From assembly GCA_023488645.1 (NCBI GenBank), contig JAMDDL010000221.1, forward strand, positions 1-28,367: a stretch of 28,367 nt of DNA, given 5' to 3'. Every line of letters begins with the position of its first letter. Positions within the stretch are counted from its first letter, which is position 1. This document shows, piece after piece, positions 1 to 8,024 of this stretch. The stretch comes from Actinomycetota bacterium (GTDB lineage Bacteria; Actinomycetota; Humimicrobiia; Humimicrobiales; Humimicrobiaceae). The notes beneath the pieces are model-generated. The model did no database searches and had not been told where the DNA came from. It saw only the letters and a program-made list of their open reading frames with translations. The position numbers and the translations under genes were made by a program.

Positions 1-834
1 TCCTATAGAATAAGGAATTCTGAAAATATCTTCTCCTGAAATGGTAATTAATCTGTTGTCTATGCTAAAATCGCTTATTTTGCCGTTAATATCAAAAAAG
101 TGGGAAAATACATCTCCAACAGTCTTATTTATTTTAAGCTTTTCAAGATCATTACTGCTAAGACTTCCTGTTTCAATAAATGAAGAAGTAACTCTGGGAA
201 ATATTGAGCCAATACCTGTAAGGGCAATATTTATTTTATTGAAGAATTTAAATGTTTCCTTTAATGATGGTTCATTTAATAACAAATCACGAAGTTTGGG
301 TGATTCTACTATTGCAGGAGCATAAATTAAATGTGGTTCAGCTCCAAATATTGCAGCCAGTCTCCTTGCTATATCCTGACAGTTCAGGTTGACTGACAAC
401 TGATGAACTCCTCCTGTTACCTGAATTATTTCAACATTTTTATTTATCTTATTTGGCAGATGGCTTACAACTTCATTTATCGTTGTTCCCCATGCAACAC
501 CGATAATGTCATTATTTTTGATAATTTCCAGAAGATATGCTGCAGCAGCCTGACCCATTTTAGCTTTAAGTTCTCTGTCGGACAGACCGAAATTATCAAC
601 AACTATAGCTCGCTTTAAATTAAATTCCTTTTCAAGTTTTTCCTCCAGGTCTGTTATACTGTCAAGAGAGTCATTTATTGTAATCTGAACAACTCCGTTT
701 TCAATAGCTCTTTTTAGTATTCTGTTTACCTGATATTTTGATATTTTTAACTTTTTTGAAATATCATCCTGTGTCAAGCCGTCCTTATAATACAATGTTG
801 CGACTTTCACCATTAATTTAAAATCATATGCCAT
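1..834 (-). CDS. SorC/DeoR-type sugar-responsive transcriptional regulator (3' end outside window)
   Basis: 278 codons run off the left edge without a stop, so about 35 C-terminal residues of a family usually near 315 aa are missing. The start at 834 gives MAYDFKLMVKVATLYY, which matches the family's opening before an N-terminal helix-turn-helix at about residues 18-45 (GLTQDDISKKL, then SKYQVNRILKRA). The rest resembles the SorC sugar-binding domain, with IIGVAWGTT near residues 110-118 and a TGG loop. Proteins of this family bind phosphorylated sugars and regulate the operon they belong to. The upstream region is A-rich with no clear Shine-Dalgarno. The gene lies 48 bp downstream of the rpiB-like gene and is the last visible member of the sugar-phosphate cluster, so local autoregulation is likely (inference). 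The family call is confident; the ligand is unknown. Confidence 0.85.
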   Translation of the reverse strand, partial: MAYDFKLMVKVATLYYKDGLTQDDISKKLKISKYQVNRILKRAIENGVVQITINDSLDSITDLEEKLEKEFNLKRAIVVDNFGLSDRELKAKMGQAAAAYLLEIIKNNDIIGVAWGTTINEVVSHLPNKINKNVEIIQVTGGVHQLSVNLNCQDIARRLAAIFGAEPHLIYAPAIVESPKLRDLLLNEPSLKETFKFFNKINIALTGIGSIFPRVTSSFIETGSLSSNDLEKLKINKTVGDVFSHFFDINGKISDFSIDNRLITISGEDIFRIPYSIG

Positions 835-882
835 TTTTTTATTTTTTTGTTTTTTATTATGTGATTACAGAAAATTTATGCA

Positions 883-1329
883 TTATAATTTTTCAAGTTC
901 CATTATTTTTTCAACTTTTCTTGCGGAAGGTCCTCCTTTAAATTCAAGATCAAGCCATACTTTAAGAAGTTCCTGCGCAGTATTTTTTCCAATAACCAGC
1001 GCTCCCATGGTTAAAACCTGCACATTATTTGAAAGGATTGATCTTTGTGCAGAATATAAGTCATGACATACTGCAGCTCTTATCCCTTTAAACTTGTTAG
1101 CACATACTGCCATTCCTATACCTGTTCCGCAAACCAGTATAGCCCTGTCAAAATTACCATTTTGAACTTCCTTAACCACAATTTTTGCAATATCAGGATA
1201 ATCAACAGGATCAGTTTTAAATACTCCAAAATCCTTATATTCAATATTTTTATCCTTAAGTACCTCAATTAATGCATCTTTCATCTCAATTACCTGAGCT
1301 TGATGATCGCATCCTATGGCAACCTTCAT
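883..1329 (-). CDS. RpiB/LacA/LacB-family sugar-phosphate isomerase, non-canonical active site
   Basis: 148 aa, the normal length for RpiB. It has the N-terminal GCDH motif (D8, H9) and the nucleophile loop VCGTGIGM with C67, followed by NKF and an SAQ segment typical of the family. Compared with E. coli RpiB (from memory), the ring-opening His99 of the QHND motif is Ser100 (LSNN here). The phosphate-binding Arg133 is Pro134 (GGPSARKV in place of GGRHQQRV). This argues against a plain ribose-5-phosphate isomerase and fits the RpiB-like isomerases used for other aldose/ketose phosphates, such as tetrulose phosphates. AAGGAGG lies 5 nt upstream of the ATG, a near-perfect ribosome site. It lies between the transketolase C subunit and the SorC regulator. 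Family certain, substrate uncertain. Confidence 0.88.
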   Translation of the reverse strand: MKVAIGCDHQAQVIEMKDALIEVLKDKNIEYKDFGVFKTDPVDYPDIAKIVVKEVQNGNFDRAILVCGTGIGMAVCANKFKGIRAAVCHDLYSAQRSILSNNVQVLTMGALVIGKNTAQELLKVWLDLEFKGGPSARKVEKIMELEKL

Positions 1330-1361
1330 TAAAACCTCCTTAAAATTTCTTTAAATTACTT

Positions 1362-2330
1362 TTAAAAACTATCATAAAAACTTAAAACCTGTACAGCGAT
1401 TTTCTGTGAAGTAAGGCTGTAATATTCCAGAAGTTCATCATAAGTTCCAACTGGAGCATATTCATCAGACGTACCAATAAATTTCATCCTGACAGGATAA
1501 TTCCTGACAAGGGCTTCTGCAACTGCAGAACCAAGCCCATTATAAATTGAATGTTCTTCAATGGTTACAACTTTTCCTGTTTTTTTTGCAGATTTAATAA
1601 TTGCCTCTTCATCTAAAGGTTTAATAGTACTCATACTTATAACTTCGGCATCCACACCTTTTTTCTCAAGTTCAGAGGCAGCTTCAACAGATTTTGAAAC
1701 CATGGTGCCTGTTGCAACTAATGTGATGCTGCTGCCCTGTCTTACAATATCTGCTTTTCCAAATACCAGCTTATGGCTTTCATTAAAAACCCTTTTAGTC
1801 TTTATTCTTGAAACTCTTATATAAGTAGGACAACTAATTTTTGAAGCAACTTCCAGAACCTGTCCGTATTCAATGCCGTCTGCAGGGCAAATAATAGTCA
1901 TATTCGGCAATGCCCTGAATACTCCCACTTCTTCCAATATGGTATGTGTCGGTCCTAATGCACTCACAGAAAATCCGCTGTTGTTTCCAACTATTATTGT
2001 ATTTAATTTTGTCTTGCACATATCATCTCTGATTTGCTCAAAAGGGCGGTATGTCGCAAAAGGAACATAAGCAGCTACAACAGGGATCTTGCCTGAAATA
2101 GCCATTCCGGCCGCTTCACCTAATGCATTTTGCTCTGCTATCCCGAATTCAAAATGCCTTTCGGGGAAAGCTTTATGGAAAGGATCTCCAAAAGCTCCTG
2201 CAGAAGAGTCCATTGAGATATATACAATATCAGAATTTTTATTTGCAAGTTCCACAAGTGCTTCTGCAAGAATTTTTCTTGCATCCTCATAAATCACGTT
2301 TTCAGTTTCCTTATTATTTAAATCATTCAA
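1362..2330 (-). CDS. Transketolase, C-terminal subunit
   Basis: About 322 aa from a TTG at 2330. It contains the transketolase pyrimidine-binding and C-terminal domains. The catalytic glutamate lies in FGIAEQNALGEAAG (E66), a PFATYRPFEQIRDDMC segment follows, and the C-terminal domain begins near ITLVATGTMVS. The protein would pair with the N-terminal subunit to transfer two-carbon ketol units using thiamine diphosphate. The open frame extends to an ATG at 2435, but that would overlap the upstream gene by more than 110 nt and adds no homologous residues. The TTG overlaps the upstream TGA (TTGAATGA) and has GGGAGGAG about 10 nt before it, indicating translational coupling. A GTG at 2297 is an alternative start. 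Split transketolases are common in archaea and anaerobic bacteria. Confidence 0.9.
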   Translation of the reverse strand: MNDLNNKETENVIYEDARKILAEALVELANKNSDIVYISMDSSAGAFGDPFHKAFPERHFEFGIAEQNALGEAAGMAISGKIPVVAAYVPFATYRPFEQIRDDMCKTKLNTIIVGNNSGFSVSALGPTHTILEEVGVFRALPNMTIICPADGIEYGQVLEVASKISCPTYIRVSRIKTKRVFNESHKLVFGKADIVRQGSSITLVATGTMVSKSVEAASELEKKGVDAEVISMSTIKPLDEEAIIKSAKKTGKVVTIEEHSIYNGLGSAVAEALVRNYPVRMKFIGTSDEYAPVGTYDELLEYYSLTSQKIAVQVLSFYDSF

Positions 2331-3180
2331 GCCTGCACAGCTCCTCCCTGCATGATTCTTCAATCCTGCATATGGCATCATCAATTTCTGATTCTTTAAA
2401 ATGCCAGTGATGAAACTCATATTTGTTTTCTCCAAAATCCAGCCCTTTGCATTTCACAGTGTCGGCAATAATTGCAGAAGGTTTTCCAGGCGAAAACGGA
2501 ACATCTGACAGTACATTATAAATTTCCTTAAAATCATGTCCATTTATCAATCTTGTCTCACAACCAAATGCCCTGAATTTATCTTCCAGCGGTTCTGAAT
2601 TTAATATATCTGCAGTTTTTCCATTTACCTGAAGTCCGTTTTTATCAAGAATAATCACAAGATTATCCAGTTTGTAATGACTTGCCGACATTACCGCTTC
2701 CCAAATGCTTCCTTCTTCACTTTCACCATCTCCAATCATTGCAAAAACCCTGTAGGATCTTTTATCAAGTTTTCCGGCATGTGCCATTCCTTCTGCTACA
2801 GGCAGCCCATGACCAAGAGAGCCGGTTGGAAATTCTATTCCGGGAAGTACTTTTTCATCCGGATGCATGGGAACTCTTGTATTAAAGGTATTATATGTCC
2901 ATAAAACATCTTCCTTAAAATATCCCTGATCTGCAAGTGTAGTATAAAGTGCAAGACATTTATGCCCTGCAGACAATACGAACCTGTCCCTGTCCTGCCA
3001 TTTGGGATTTTGAGGATTATGATTTAAAATTTTATTATATAATACTGTAATAATATCAAGGCTTGAAAATGCACCTCCGATATGCCCTTCACCAAAACGC
3101 ATCATCCTGATAATGTTTTTACGGGCATTATAAGCTTTTTCCGTCAATTGCTTAATTTCGTTTTTTGAAAATTCCGGCAT
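2323..3180 (-). CDS. Transketolase, N-terminal (thiamine-diphosphate) subunit
   Basis: 285 aa. The ThDP/Mg signature runs from MIGDGESEEGSIWEA (GDG at 150-152) to DKNGLQ (N181). The His residues of GHIGG (H33) and AGH (H73) and the SLGHGLPVAEG loop are also present. It should form a heterotetramer with the downstream C-terminal subunit, interconverting pentose, tetrose, triose and hexose phosphates. GGTGG lies 6 nt upstream of the ATG. A promoter with its own operator-like repeat lies just upstream, so the tkt pair may be transcribed separately from the aldolase and PHP genes, from which it is separated by the palindromic element. Confidence 0.93.
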   Translation of the reverse strand: MPEFSKNEIKQLTEKAYNARKNIIRMMRFGEGHIGGAFSSLDIITVLYNKILNHNPQNPKWQDRDRFVLSAGHKCLALYTTLADQGYFKEDVLWTYNTFNTRVPMHPDEKVLPGIEFPTGSLGHGLPVAEGMAHAGKLDKRSYRVFAMIGDGESEEGSIWEAVMSASHYKLDNLVIILDKNGLQVNGKTADILNSEPLEDKFRAFGCETRLINGHDFKEIYNVLSDVPFSPGKPSAIIADTVKCKGLDFGENKYEFHHWHFKESEIDDAICRIEESCREELCRLE

Positions 3181-3212
3181 GCAAAACCACCTTTATATGT
3201 TAATAATAAATC

Positions 3213-3254
3213 TGCATTATTAGCATTTTATATTAAATAAAGCATTCATTACAA
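3213..3254 (-). promoter_or_regulatory. Putative promoter and operator of the transketolase genes
   Basis: Read on the minus strand: TTGTAA at 3254-3249, a 16-nt spacer, then TATAAA at 3232-3227. Just downstream, TGCTAATAATGCA (3225-3213) is an imperfect inverted repeat. On the plus strand it contains TGCATTA, the same core as the perfect palindrome in front of the aldolase gene at 5612-5625. The repeat would lie at about +1, a repressing position. This is based on sequence only. Confidence 0.45.
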
Positions 3255-3270
3255 CATAAAATCTTTACCA

Positions 3271-3499
3271 GTTAGCATTTCATTTTTTATAATTGAAAAC
3301 AAATTTTTGGATCTGGTTGGTGTTGAGAAAACCTTATAAAGGCGCAGCGGACATGGTTCCTCTCTTCAGAGAGGAGAGCGAAGCCTGAAATCAGAGCAAG
3401 CTTTGACTCGCTGGGGCAAAGCTTGCGTGTTTTCGAAACACCCAACCAGATCCTTACAGCCATACTTTTATACCTATCATGAAATTTAAAATTCTTCCT
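3271..3499. repeat. ~230-bp imperfect palindromic element, copy A
   Basis: It shares a conserved core and both flanks with copy B at 9540-9769, in the same orientation. The outer arms GGATCTGGTTGG-TGTT (3309-3324) and AACACCCAACCAGATCC (3437-3453) pair with a single bulge. Inside are CCTCTC-TTCA-GAGAGG (3359-3374), a 10-bp stem GCAAGCTTTG/CAAAGCTTGC (3396-3405 and 3417-3426) and GTGTTT-TCG-AAACAC. The stem arms differ between copies while pairing is kept, as expected for a structured RNA or a MITE-like palindrome. A 74-codon open frame on the minus strand is a by-product of the repeat. It fills most of the gene-free interval 3181-3551, together with the tkt promoter. It has no transposase and no target-site duplication that I can define. 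Confidence 0.8.
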
Positions 3500-3551
3500 C
3501 TTTACCGGCAAATTACGATTGCCTTTGAATCTGCAAAAGATTTAAAAAAGG

Positions 3552-4619
3552 TTAAAAAAGATAATTTTTAAAAATTTTTTTAAATTCATTAAAAGAAATC
3601 CCCGCTTCGCCTACTCTCCTTGGGTTGTCTGCACCTTTTTTAGCATCATTATGATAATCCGAACCGCCGGTAAAAAACCTTACTTTGTCTTTGTATTTAT
3701 TCTCCACTGCTGCTTTTATTTCAAGCGGGCTTAATCTGCCTTTATATGATGTCTTATCATAAGTATACATTGACTCAATTCCTTCAATTCCCGCATCAAT
3801 AAGTCTTTCAACATATTCATCCCTTGAAATATTTCCAAAAATTTTTGAGTTTACATCTTCATCAATCAGATATGGATGGGCAAGAACTGCAATTCCTCGT
3901 GATTCTTTTATTATTTTAATAGCATCAATAGGATTTATTTTTTCTCTTCTGACATTTAACTGCGGATTATCTCTTACTATCAGCTTTGCTTCATGCCATG
4001 TTTTTGCATATCCTTTTAAAGCCATTACTTCAAAGATATGCTTTCTTTCAACTTCATCAGGTTTTCTTTCACAAAAATTGCCATTTTTATCTATGTAATG
4101 CAAAATATCCAGATTAAAATCAACAGGCATGCCATGCAAAGTTAAAAGTTCACATAAGCGTTTATAAGCCTGGGTTTTTGACAGCCTTGCTCTTTTTACT
4201 TCATTTTTAAGCAGCTCATTATTCCAGTCAAGTTCATAACCCAGAATGTGTACGTCATCAACAAAAGTATCACATGAAAATTCATAACCCAAAACAAGTT
4301 TGATGCCATACAAATCTGCATATTCTTTTATCGGCTGTTGTGGCCCGGAATCATTTATTAATGTTTCAGGAGGATTTATATCATGATCTACGATTGCAAT
4401 TGCCTTCATCCTGCATTCTGCAGCTATTTTAATTAACTCAGCAGGAGTATCATTTCCGTCTGATCTGGTTGTATGGCAATGCAAATCACATTCAAAATCA
4501 GGTTTGCAGACTTTATTTAAAGGCTGATTTCTCATTTCTCTGATATAATTTTTTTCTTTTATATAAATTTTTTCAGTCTCTGTACTGTTCATATTGCGCA
4601 TGTCTATTTTAAAAACCAT
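3552..4619 (-). CDS. PHP-domain metal-dependent phosphoesterase (TrpH/RNase AM-like)
   Basis: 355 aa. The polymerase-and-histidinol-phosphatase metal motifs appear in order: DLHCHTTRSDG (H47, H49, D54), IVDHD (D78, H79), GYEFSC, LAHPYL and GGSDYHND near the C terminus. Such stand-alone PHP proteins hydrolyse phosphoesters, for example nucleoside 3',5'-bisphosphate or short RNAs in the TrpH/YciV group. A region between motifs II and III of about 120 residues (the insert typical of this group) is present. The N terminus has about 40 extra residues before motif I. A later ATG (residue 29) is possible, but AGAAGGA upstream of 4619 supports the longer form. It lies 48 bp after the aldolase gene and is probably cotranscribed. 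Why a PHP phosphatase belongs with sugar genes is not evident; a sugar-phosphate substrate is possible but unproven. Confidence 0.82.
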   Translation of the reverse strand: MVFKIDMRNMNSTETEKIYIKEKNYIREMRNQPLNKVCKPDFECDLHCHTTRSDGNDTPAELIKIAAECRMKAIAIVDHDINPPETLINDSGPQQPIKEYADLYGIKLVLGYEFSCDTFVDDVHILGYELDWNNELLKNEVKRARLSKTQAYKRLCELLTLHGMPVDFNLDILHYIDKNGNFCERKPDEVERKHIFEVMALKGYAKTWHEAKLIVRDNPQLNVRREKINPIDAIKIIKESRGIAVLAHPYLIDEDVNSKIFGNISRDEYVERLIDAGIEGIESMYTYDKTSYKGRLSPLEIKAAVENKYKDKVRFFTGGSDYHNDAKKGADNPRRVGEAGISFNEFKKIFKNYLF

Positions 4620-4667
4620 TTTTATTTTTTTCCTTCTGCAATTAATTTTGATTATCTAATTGTTATC

Positions 4668-5543
4668 TCAATGGATCAATAAGGTTGACCAGGCTTTTTG
4701 GGAACTTCCAAATTTATCAATATAGCCTTTTACAAGATTTTTTATATTATCAAAAACAAGCTTTATTGCTTTTATCGGCTCATATTCCATCTCATTTTCA
4801 TTCAGATATTTTTTAAAACTGTCAAGATAAACATGTTTTATTTCAGTAGATATATTCATTTTTGAAGGACCATAAGAAATAATTTTTTTTAAATCAGCTT
4901 CGGGCAGATCGGAGCATCCATGAATAATAATGGGAAAATCAGTAATTTCCATAATTCTTTCAAGTCTTTCAAAATCAAGAACAACTTCACCCTTATATAA
5001 TCCATGTTTTGTTCCAATAGCTACTGCAAGTGAATCAACTCCTGTTCTTTTTTGAAATTCAACAGCTTTGTGGGGGTCGGTAAGAAGAACTTTATCCTCA
5101 CTCACATTTATATGTTCTTCTACTCCTCCGATATGGCCCAACTCTCCTTCCACCGTTATATTTTTCTCATGAGCAAGTTCAACAATCGTCCTTGTCATCC
5201 TGATATTTTCTTCAAAAGGCTTTGATGAACCGTCAACCATAACTGAACTCCAGCCATAATTGATACAGTTTTTAATTACTTCGATATCCGTCCCGTGATC
5301 AAGGATCATTGCAACCGGAACTTCAACTTCCTGTGCAAGGGATTTAACCATCAGCGGTAAAATTTTATAACCAAACTGAAGTACGGTTTTTTGAGATGTC
5401 TGTATAATAACCGGAGACTTTTTTTCTTTTGCAGATCCAACAACGGCAGCCATTGTTGAATAATCTACAATGTTAAAGGCTCCTACCACATATTTTTCTT
5501 TTCTTGCCCTGATCAGCATGTCCCTTGTATTAATATATCCCAT
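4668..5543 (-). CDS. Class II ketose-bisphosphate aldolase, GatY/KbaY-like
   Basis: 291 aa. The zinc ligands and catalytic residues of class II aldolases are visible: LDHGTD (D82, H83), GELGHIGGVEE (E134), GTKHGLYKG (H180), IIHGCSDLPEADLK (H208) and the phosphate-site NISTEI (N230). The loop after H208 is HGCSD. It resembles the HGASD of tagatose-bisphosphate aldolases (GatY/KbaY) more than the HGGSG of fructose-bisphosphate aldolase, so tagatose- or another ketose-bisphosphate may be the substrate. The reaction would release glycerone phosphate plus an aldehyde. AGGAG lies 7 nt before the ATG, and a strong promoter overlapping a palindrome lies upstream (5597-5625). This is the first gene of the minus-strand sugar-phosphate cluster. 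Confidence 0.88.
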   Translation of the reverse strand: MGYINTRDMLIRARKEKYVVGAFNIVDYSTMAAVVGSAKEKKSPVIIQTSQKTVLQFGYKILPLMVKSLAQEVEVPVAMILDHGTDIEVIKNCINYGWSSVMVDGSSKPFEENIRMTRTIVELAHEKNITVEGELGHIGGVEEHINVSEDKVLLTDPHKAVEFQKRTGVDSLAVAIGTKHGLYKGEVVLDFERLERIMEITDFPIIIHGCSDLPEADLKKIISYGPSKMNISTEIKHVYLDSFKKYLNENEMEYEPIKAIKLVFDNIKNLVKGYIDKFGSSQKAWSTLLIH

Positions 5544-5596
5544 TAATAACTCCTGTTTTACTTAAAAATTTTTTAACATTACTTGCCCTAGTTTTA

Positions 5597-5625
5597 ATTA
5601 TATGCAATTAGTTGCATTAATGCAA
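5597..5625 (-). promoter_or_regulatory. Promoter of the aldolase operon overlapping a palindromic operator
   Basis: On the minus strand: TTGCAT (5625-5620), a 17-nt spacer and TATAAT (5602-5597), a near-consensus sigma-70-type promoter about 55-80 nt upstream of the aldolase start. The -35 box is half of a perfect 14-bp palindrome, TTGCATTAATGCAA (5612-5625). A further TGCAA at 5603-5607 makes an overlapping TGCAA-TTAG-TTGCA repeat. This layout suggests a repressor site, plausibly for the SorC regulator at the end of the cluster (inference). Confidence 0.65.
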
Positions 5626-5739
5626 TAATTATTTAAATATAAGTTGGTAATTAATTATCATTGCTTTTAATGATTTAATGTTTAAAATAATCATGATATT
5701 ATTTTTGCTTAAAATACAGGAAAAAAAGTCTTATTTAAA

Positions 5740-8001
5740 ATGTCTAATTTAAGAAAAAAACATAAAAGTTCAAAAGCGCCTAAAATTGCAGCTATATTTT
5801 TAGCAATAATACTGCTTTTTTCTTTTGCTGCTTCAGGAATTATTGCTGCAACTATATTTGCCGGAAGCGCATTTATATCAAATTTTTTCAAAGATCTGCC
5901 GGACATTAAAGATTTCTCTCCTGTAGAAAATGCGCTTACTTCAAAAATATTTGCCTCCGACGGAAAACTTATAGGAACTTTGCATGGAGAACAAAACAGG
6001 GAACTGGTTTCTTTTGAGCAGATACCAAAAAATTTAATCCATGCCGTTATTGCCATAGAGGATGAGCGATTCTATGAGCATAAAGGTATTGATTTTGAAG
6101 CAATATTCCGGTCACTTTTAGTTAATTTAAAATCCGGTGAAGTTACCCAGGGCGGCAGTACTTTGACGCAACAATATATCAGGAATGTATATATTCCTGA
6201 GGAAAAATCAGAAATTACTCTTGAGAGGAAAATAAAGGAAGCAGCCCTTGCTTATCAGCTTGAAAAGATATATTCCAAAGATGAAATCCTTGAAATGTAT
6301 TTAAATACCGTATACTTTGGTGAAGGTGCTTATGGGGTCCAGGCAGCAGCAAAAACATTCTTTAACAAAAATGTTCAGGATTTAAATCTTGAAGAATGTG
6401 CTCTGATTGCAGGACTTCCGCAATCACCAAGCCAGTTATCTCCATATGAAAACAGGCAGGCGGCAATTGTAAGAAGAAATAATGTTCTGGCAAAGATGAA
6501 TGAGCTTGGATATATAAGCAAGGAAGAATACACAAATGCCGTAAAGCAGCCTGTAATATTGGAAAGAGCAAGAGAAGAAAGTACTGATTTTGCACCTTAT
6601 TTTGTTGAATACGTTAAGCAGGAATTGATAAAAAAATATGGAATAAACAAGGTTTTTAAAGGCGGTTTTGAAATTTATACCACCCTTGACCCGAACATGC
6701 AGGTTTATGCCGAGGATGCTATAAAAGAAATTCTGCCTGATCCTGAAGATCCAACCGGAGCTATGGTAGCCATGGATCCACGAAACGGCTATATCAAGGC
6801 TATGGTTGGCGGCAAAGACTTTAATACAATGAAATTCAATCTTGCTACTCAAAGCAAGAGACAGCCGGGTTCAACTTTTAAGGTGTTTGCTTTAATTGCA
6901 GCTCTTGAACAGGGTGTTAGCCCTTACATGACTTTTAATCCAAATGGGCCTATTAAATTTGAAATTCCCAGCAGCAAGCCATGGGAAGTATCAAATTATA
7001 TGGGTGAAAAATTTCCTGATGGTACGGAAATGAGCATAATTGATGCTACCGTCAAATCTGTCAATGTTGTTTATTCTCAACTGATAATGAGAATTGGTGG
7101 TGAAGCAGTTTCAAGAATTGCAAATGCCATGGGAATTCAAACACCGCTTGAAGGTTATCCCGCCATCGGACTTGGCGGTCTCACAACAGGAGTTTCCCCT
7201 CTTGAAGTCTGCACGGCTTTTTCAACAATTGCAGATTATGGAGTCAAACATGACCCTGTGGCAATACTTAAAGTAGTTGATAAAGATAAAAATATTATTT
7301 ATGAATACCAGGAACCGCCAAAAAATCAGGTAATCTCCCCTATAAATGCTTACAGGGCAATTGAAATAATGAAACAGGTTATTCAAAGAGGCACAGGAAC
7401 AAGAGCAAGGCTTGAAGACAGAGAAGCTGCTGGCAAAACAGGAACAACTGATGAAGGTGAAAATGCCTGGTTTACAGGTTTTACCACCAACCTTGCTGCA
7501 TCTTTCTGGATGGGCTACCCTGAAGAAAATAAAAAGATGGGCGCAGTACATGATTTGAGAGTTCAGGGCGGAGCTCATCCTGCGATGATGTGGAAGTTAT
7601 TCATGGAAAAAGCAACAAAAAGCCTGCCAATTGAGAAATTTCAGAAACCAAAAGAAGACCTGTTTAATCTGCAGGTAACCACTGCACCTGATACAGGTCA
7701 GGTTATGATTCCAAACAGGTTTACCCCACCTGACCAGATAACTGTTGCGCAGTTTCACTATGGGGCAGAGCCCAGAGACCAAATGCCGATTTCAGATGCT
7801 GACATGCCCATACTTCCTTTTGTTTGTCTTATACCGGTAGAGCAAGCACGTCAAATGCTTTTAGATACAGGATTTACAAATATTGAATTTATCAATGAAG
7901 TTTATTCCGGAGTTCCTTCAGGCTATACGCACAGACAGGAACCCTTATGGGACATGCGAGTTGAAAAAACAAGGCTTATAAGAGTCTGGGTAAATCCTTA
8001 A
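5740..8001 (+). CDS. Class A penicillin-binding protein (PBP1A-type) with C-terminal PASTA-like domain
   Basis: 753 aa. A basic N terminus is followed by one membrane segment (about 15-42), anchoring it with the catalytic domains outside. The GT51 glycosyltransferase domain has IAIEDERFYEHKG (catalytic E107), GGSTLTQQ and YLNTVYFGEGAYG. The transpeptidase has PGSTFK (nucleophile S378, K381), SVN (440-442) and KTGTT (566-570). The tail (about 694-752) contains IPVEQARQMLLDTGF, a PASTA-like unit that would bind muropeptides or beta-lactams. The enzyme polymerises and cross-links peptidoglycan. The ATG lacks a well-spaced Shine-Dalgarno (AGGA is about 18 nt upstream). gltX follows after 23 bp, so the two are cotranscribed. 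Divergent from the aldolase operon. Confidence 0.95.
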   Translation: MSNLRKKHKSSKAPKIAAIFLAIILLFSFAASGIIAATIFAGSAFISNFFKDLPDIKDFSPVENALTSKIFASDGKLIGTLHGEQNRELVSFEQIPKNLIHAVIAIEDERFYEHKGIDFEAIFRSLLVNLKSGEVTQGGSTLTQQYIRNVYIPEEKSEITLERKIKEAALAYQLEKIYSKDEILEMYLNTVYFGEGAYGVQAAAKTFFNKNVQDLNLEECALIAGLPQSPSQLSPYENRQAAIVRRNNVLAKMNELGYISKEEYTNAVKQPVILERAREESTDFAPYFVEYVKQELIKKYGINKVFKGGFEIYTTLDPNMQVYAEDAIKEILPDPEDPTGAMVAMDPRNGYIKAMVGGKDFNTMKFNLATQSKRQPGSTFKVFALIAALEQGVSPYMTFNPNGPIKFEIPSSKPWEVSNYMGEKFPDGTEMSIIDATVKSVNVVYSQLIMRIGGEAVSRIANAMGIQTPLEGYPAIGLGGLTTGVSPLEVCTAFSTIADYGVKHDPVAILKVVDKDKNIIYEYQEPPKNQVISPINAYRAIEIMKQVIQRGTGTRARLEDREAAGKTGTTDEGENAWFTGFTTNLAASFWMGYPEENKKMGAVHDLRVQGGAHPAMMWKLFMEKATKSLPIEKFQKPKEDLFNLQVTTAPDTGQVMIPNRFTPPDQITVAQFHYGAEPRDQMPISDADMPILPFVCLIPVEQARQMLLDTGFTNIEFINEVYSGVPSGYTHRQEPLWDMRVEKTRLIRVWVNP

Positions 8002-8024
8002 GAAGTACCGCGAGGTAAAACAAA

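Noticed and set aside
2331..2435. Longer start for the transketolase C subunit
   Set aside because: It would overlap the N-subunit gene by over 110 nt and adds residues with no family resemblance. The TTG at 2330 has a strong ribosome site and overlaps the upstream stop.
3287..3511. Open frame of 74 codons on the minus strand
   Set aside because: It lies wholly over palindromic element copy A, and a similar frame occurs over copy B. The shared peptide follows from the repeat, and differences between copies track RNA pairing rather than codons.
6436..6852. 138-codon minus-strand open frame inside the PBP gene
   Set aside because: Antisense shadow of a well-supported conserved gene.
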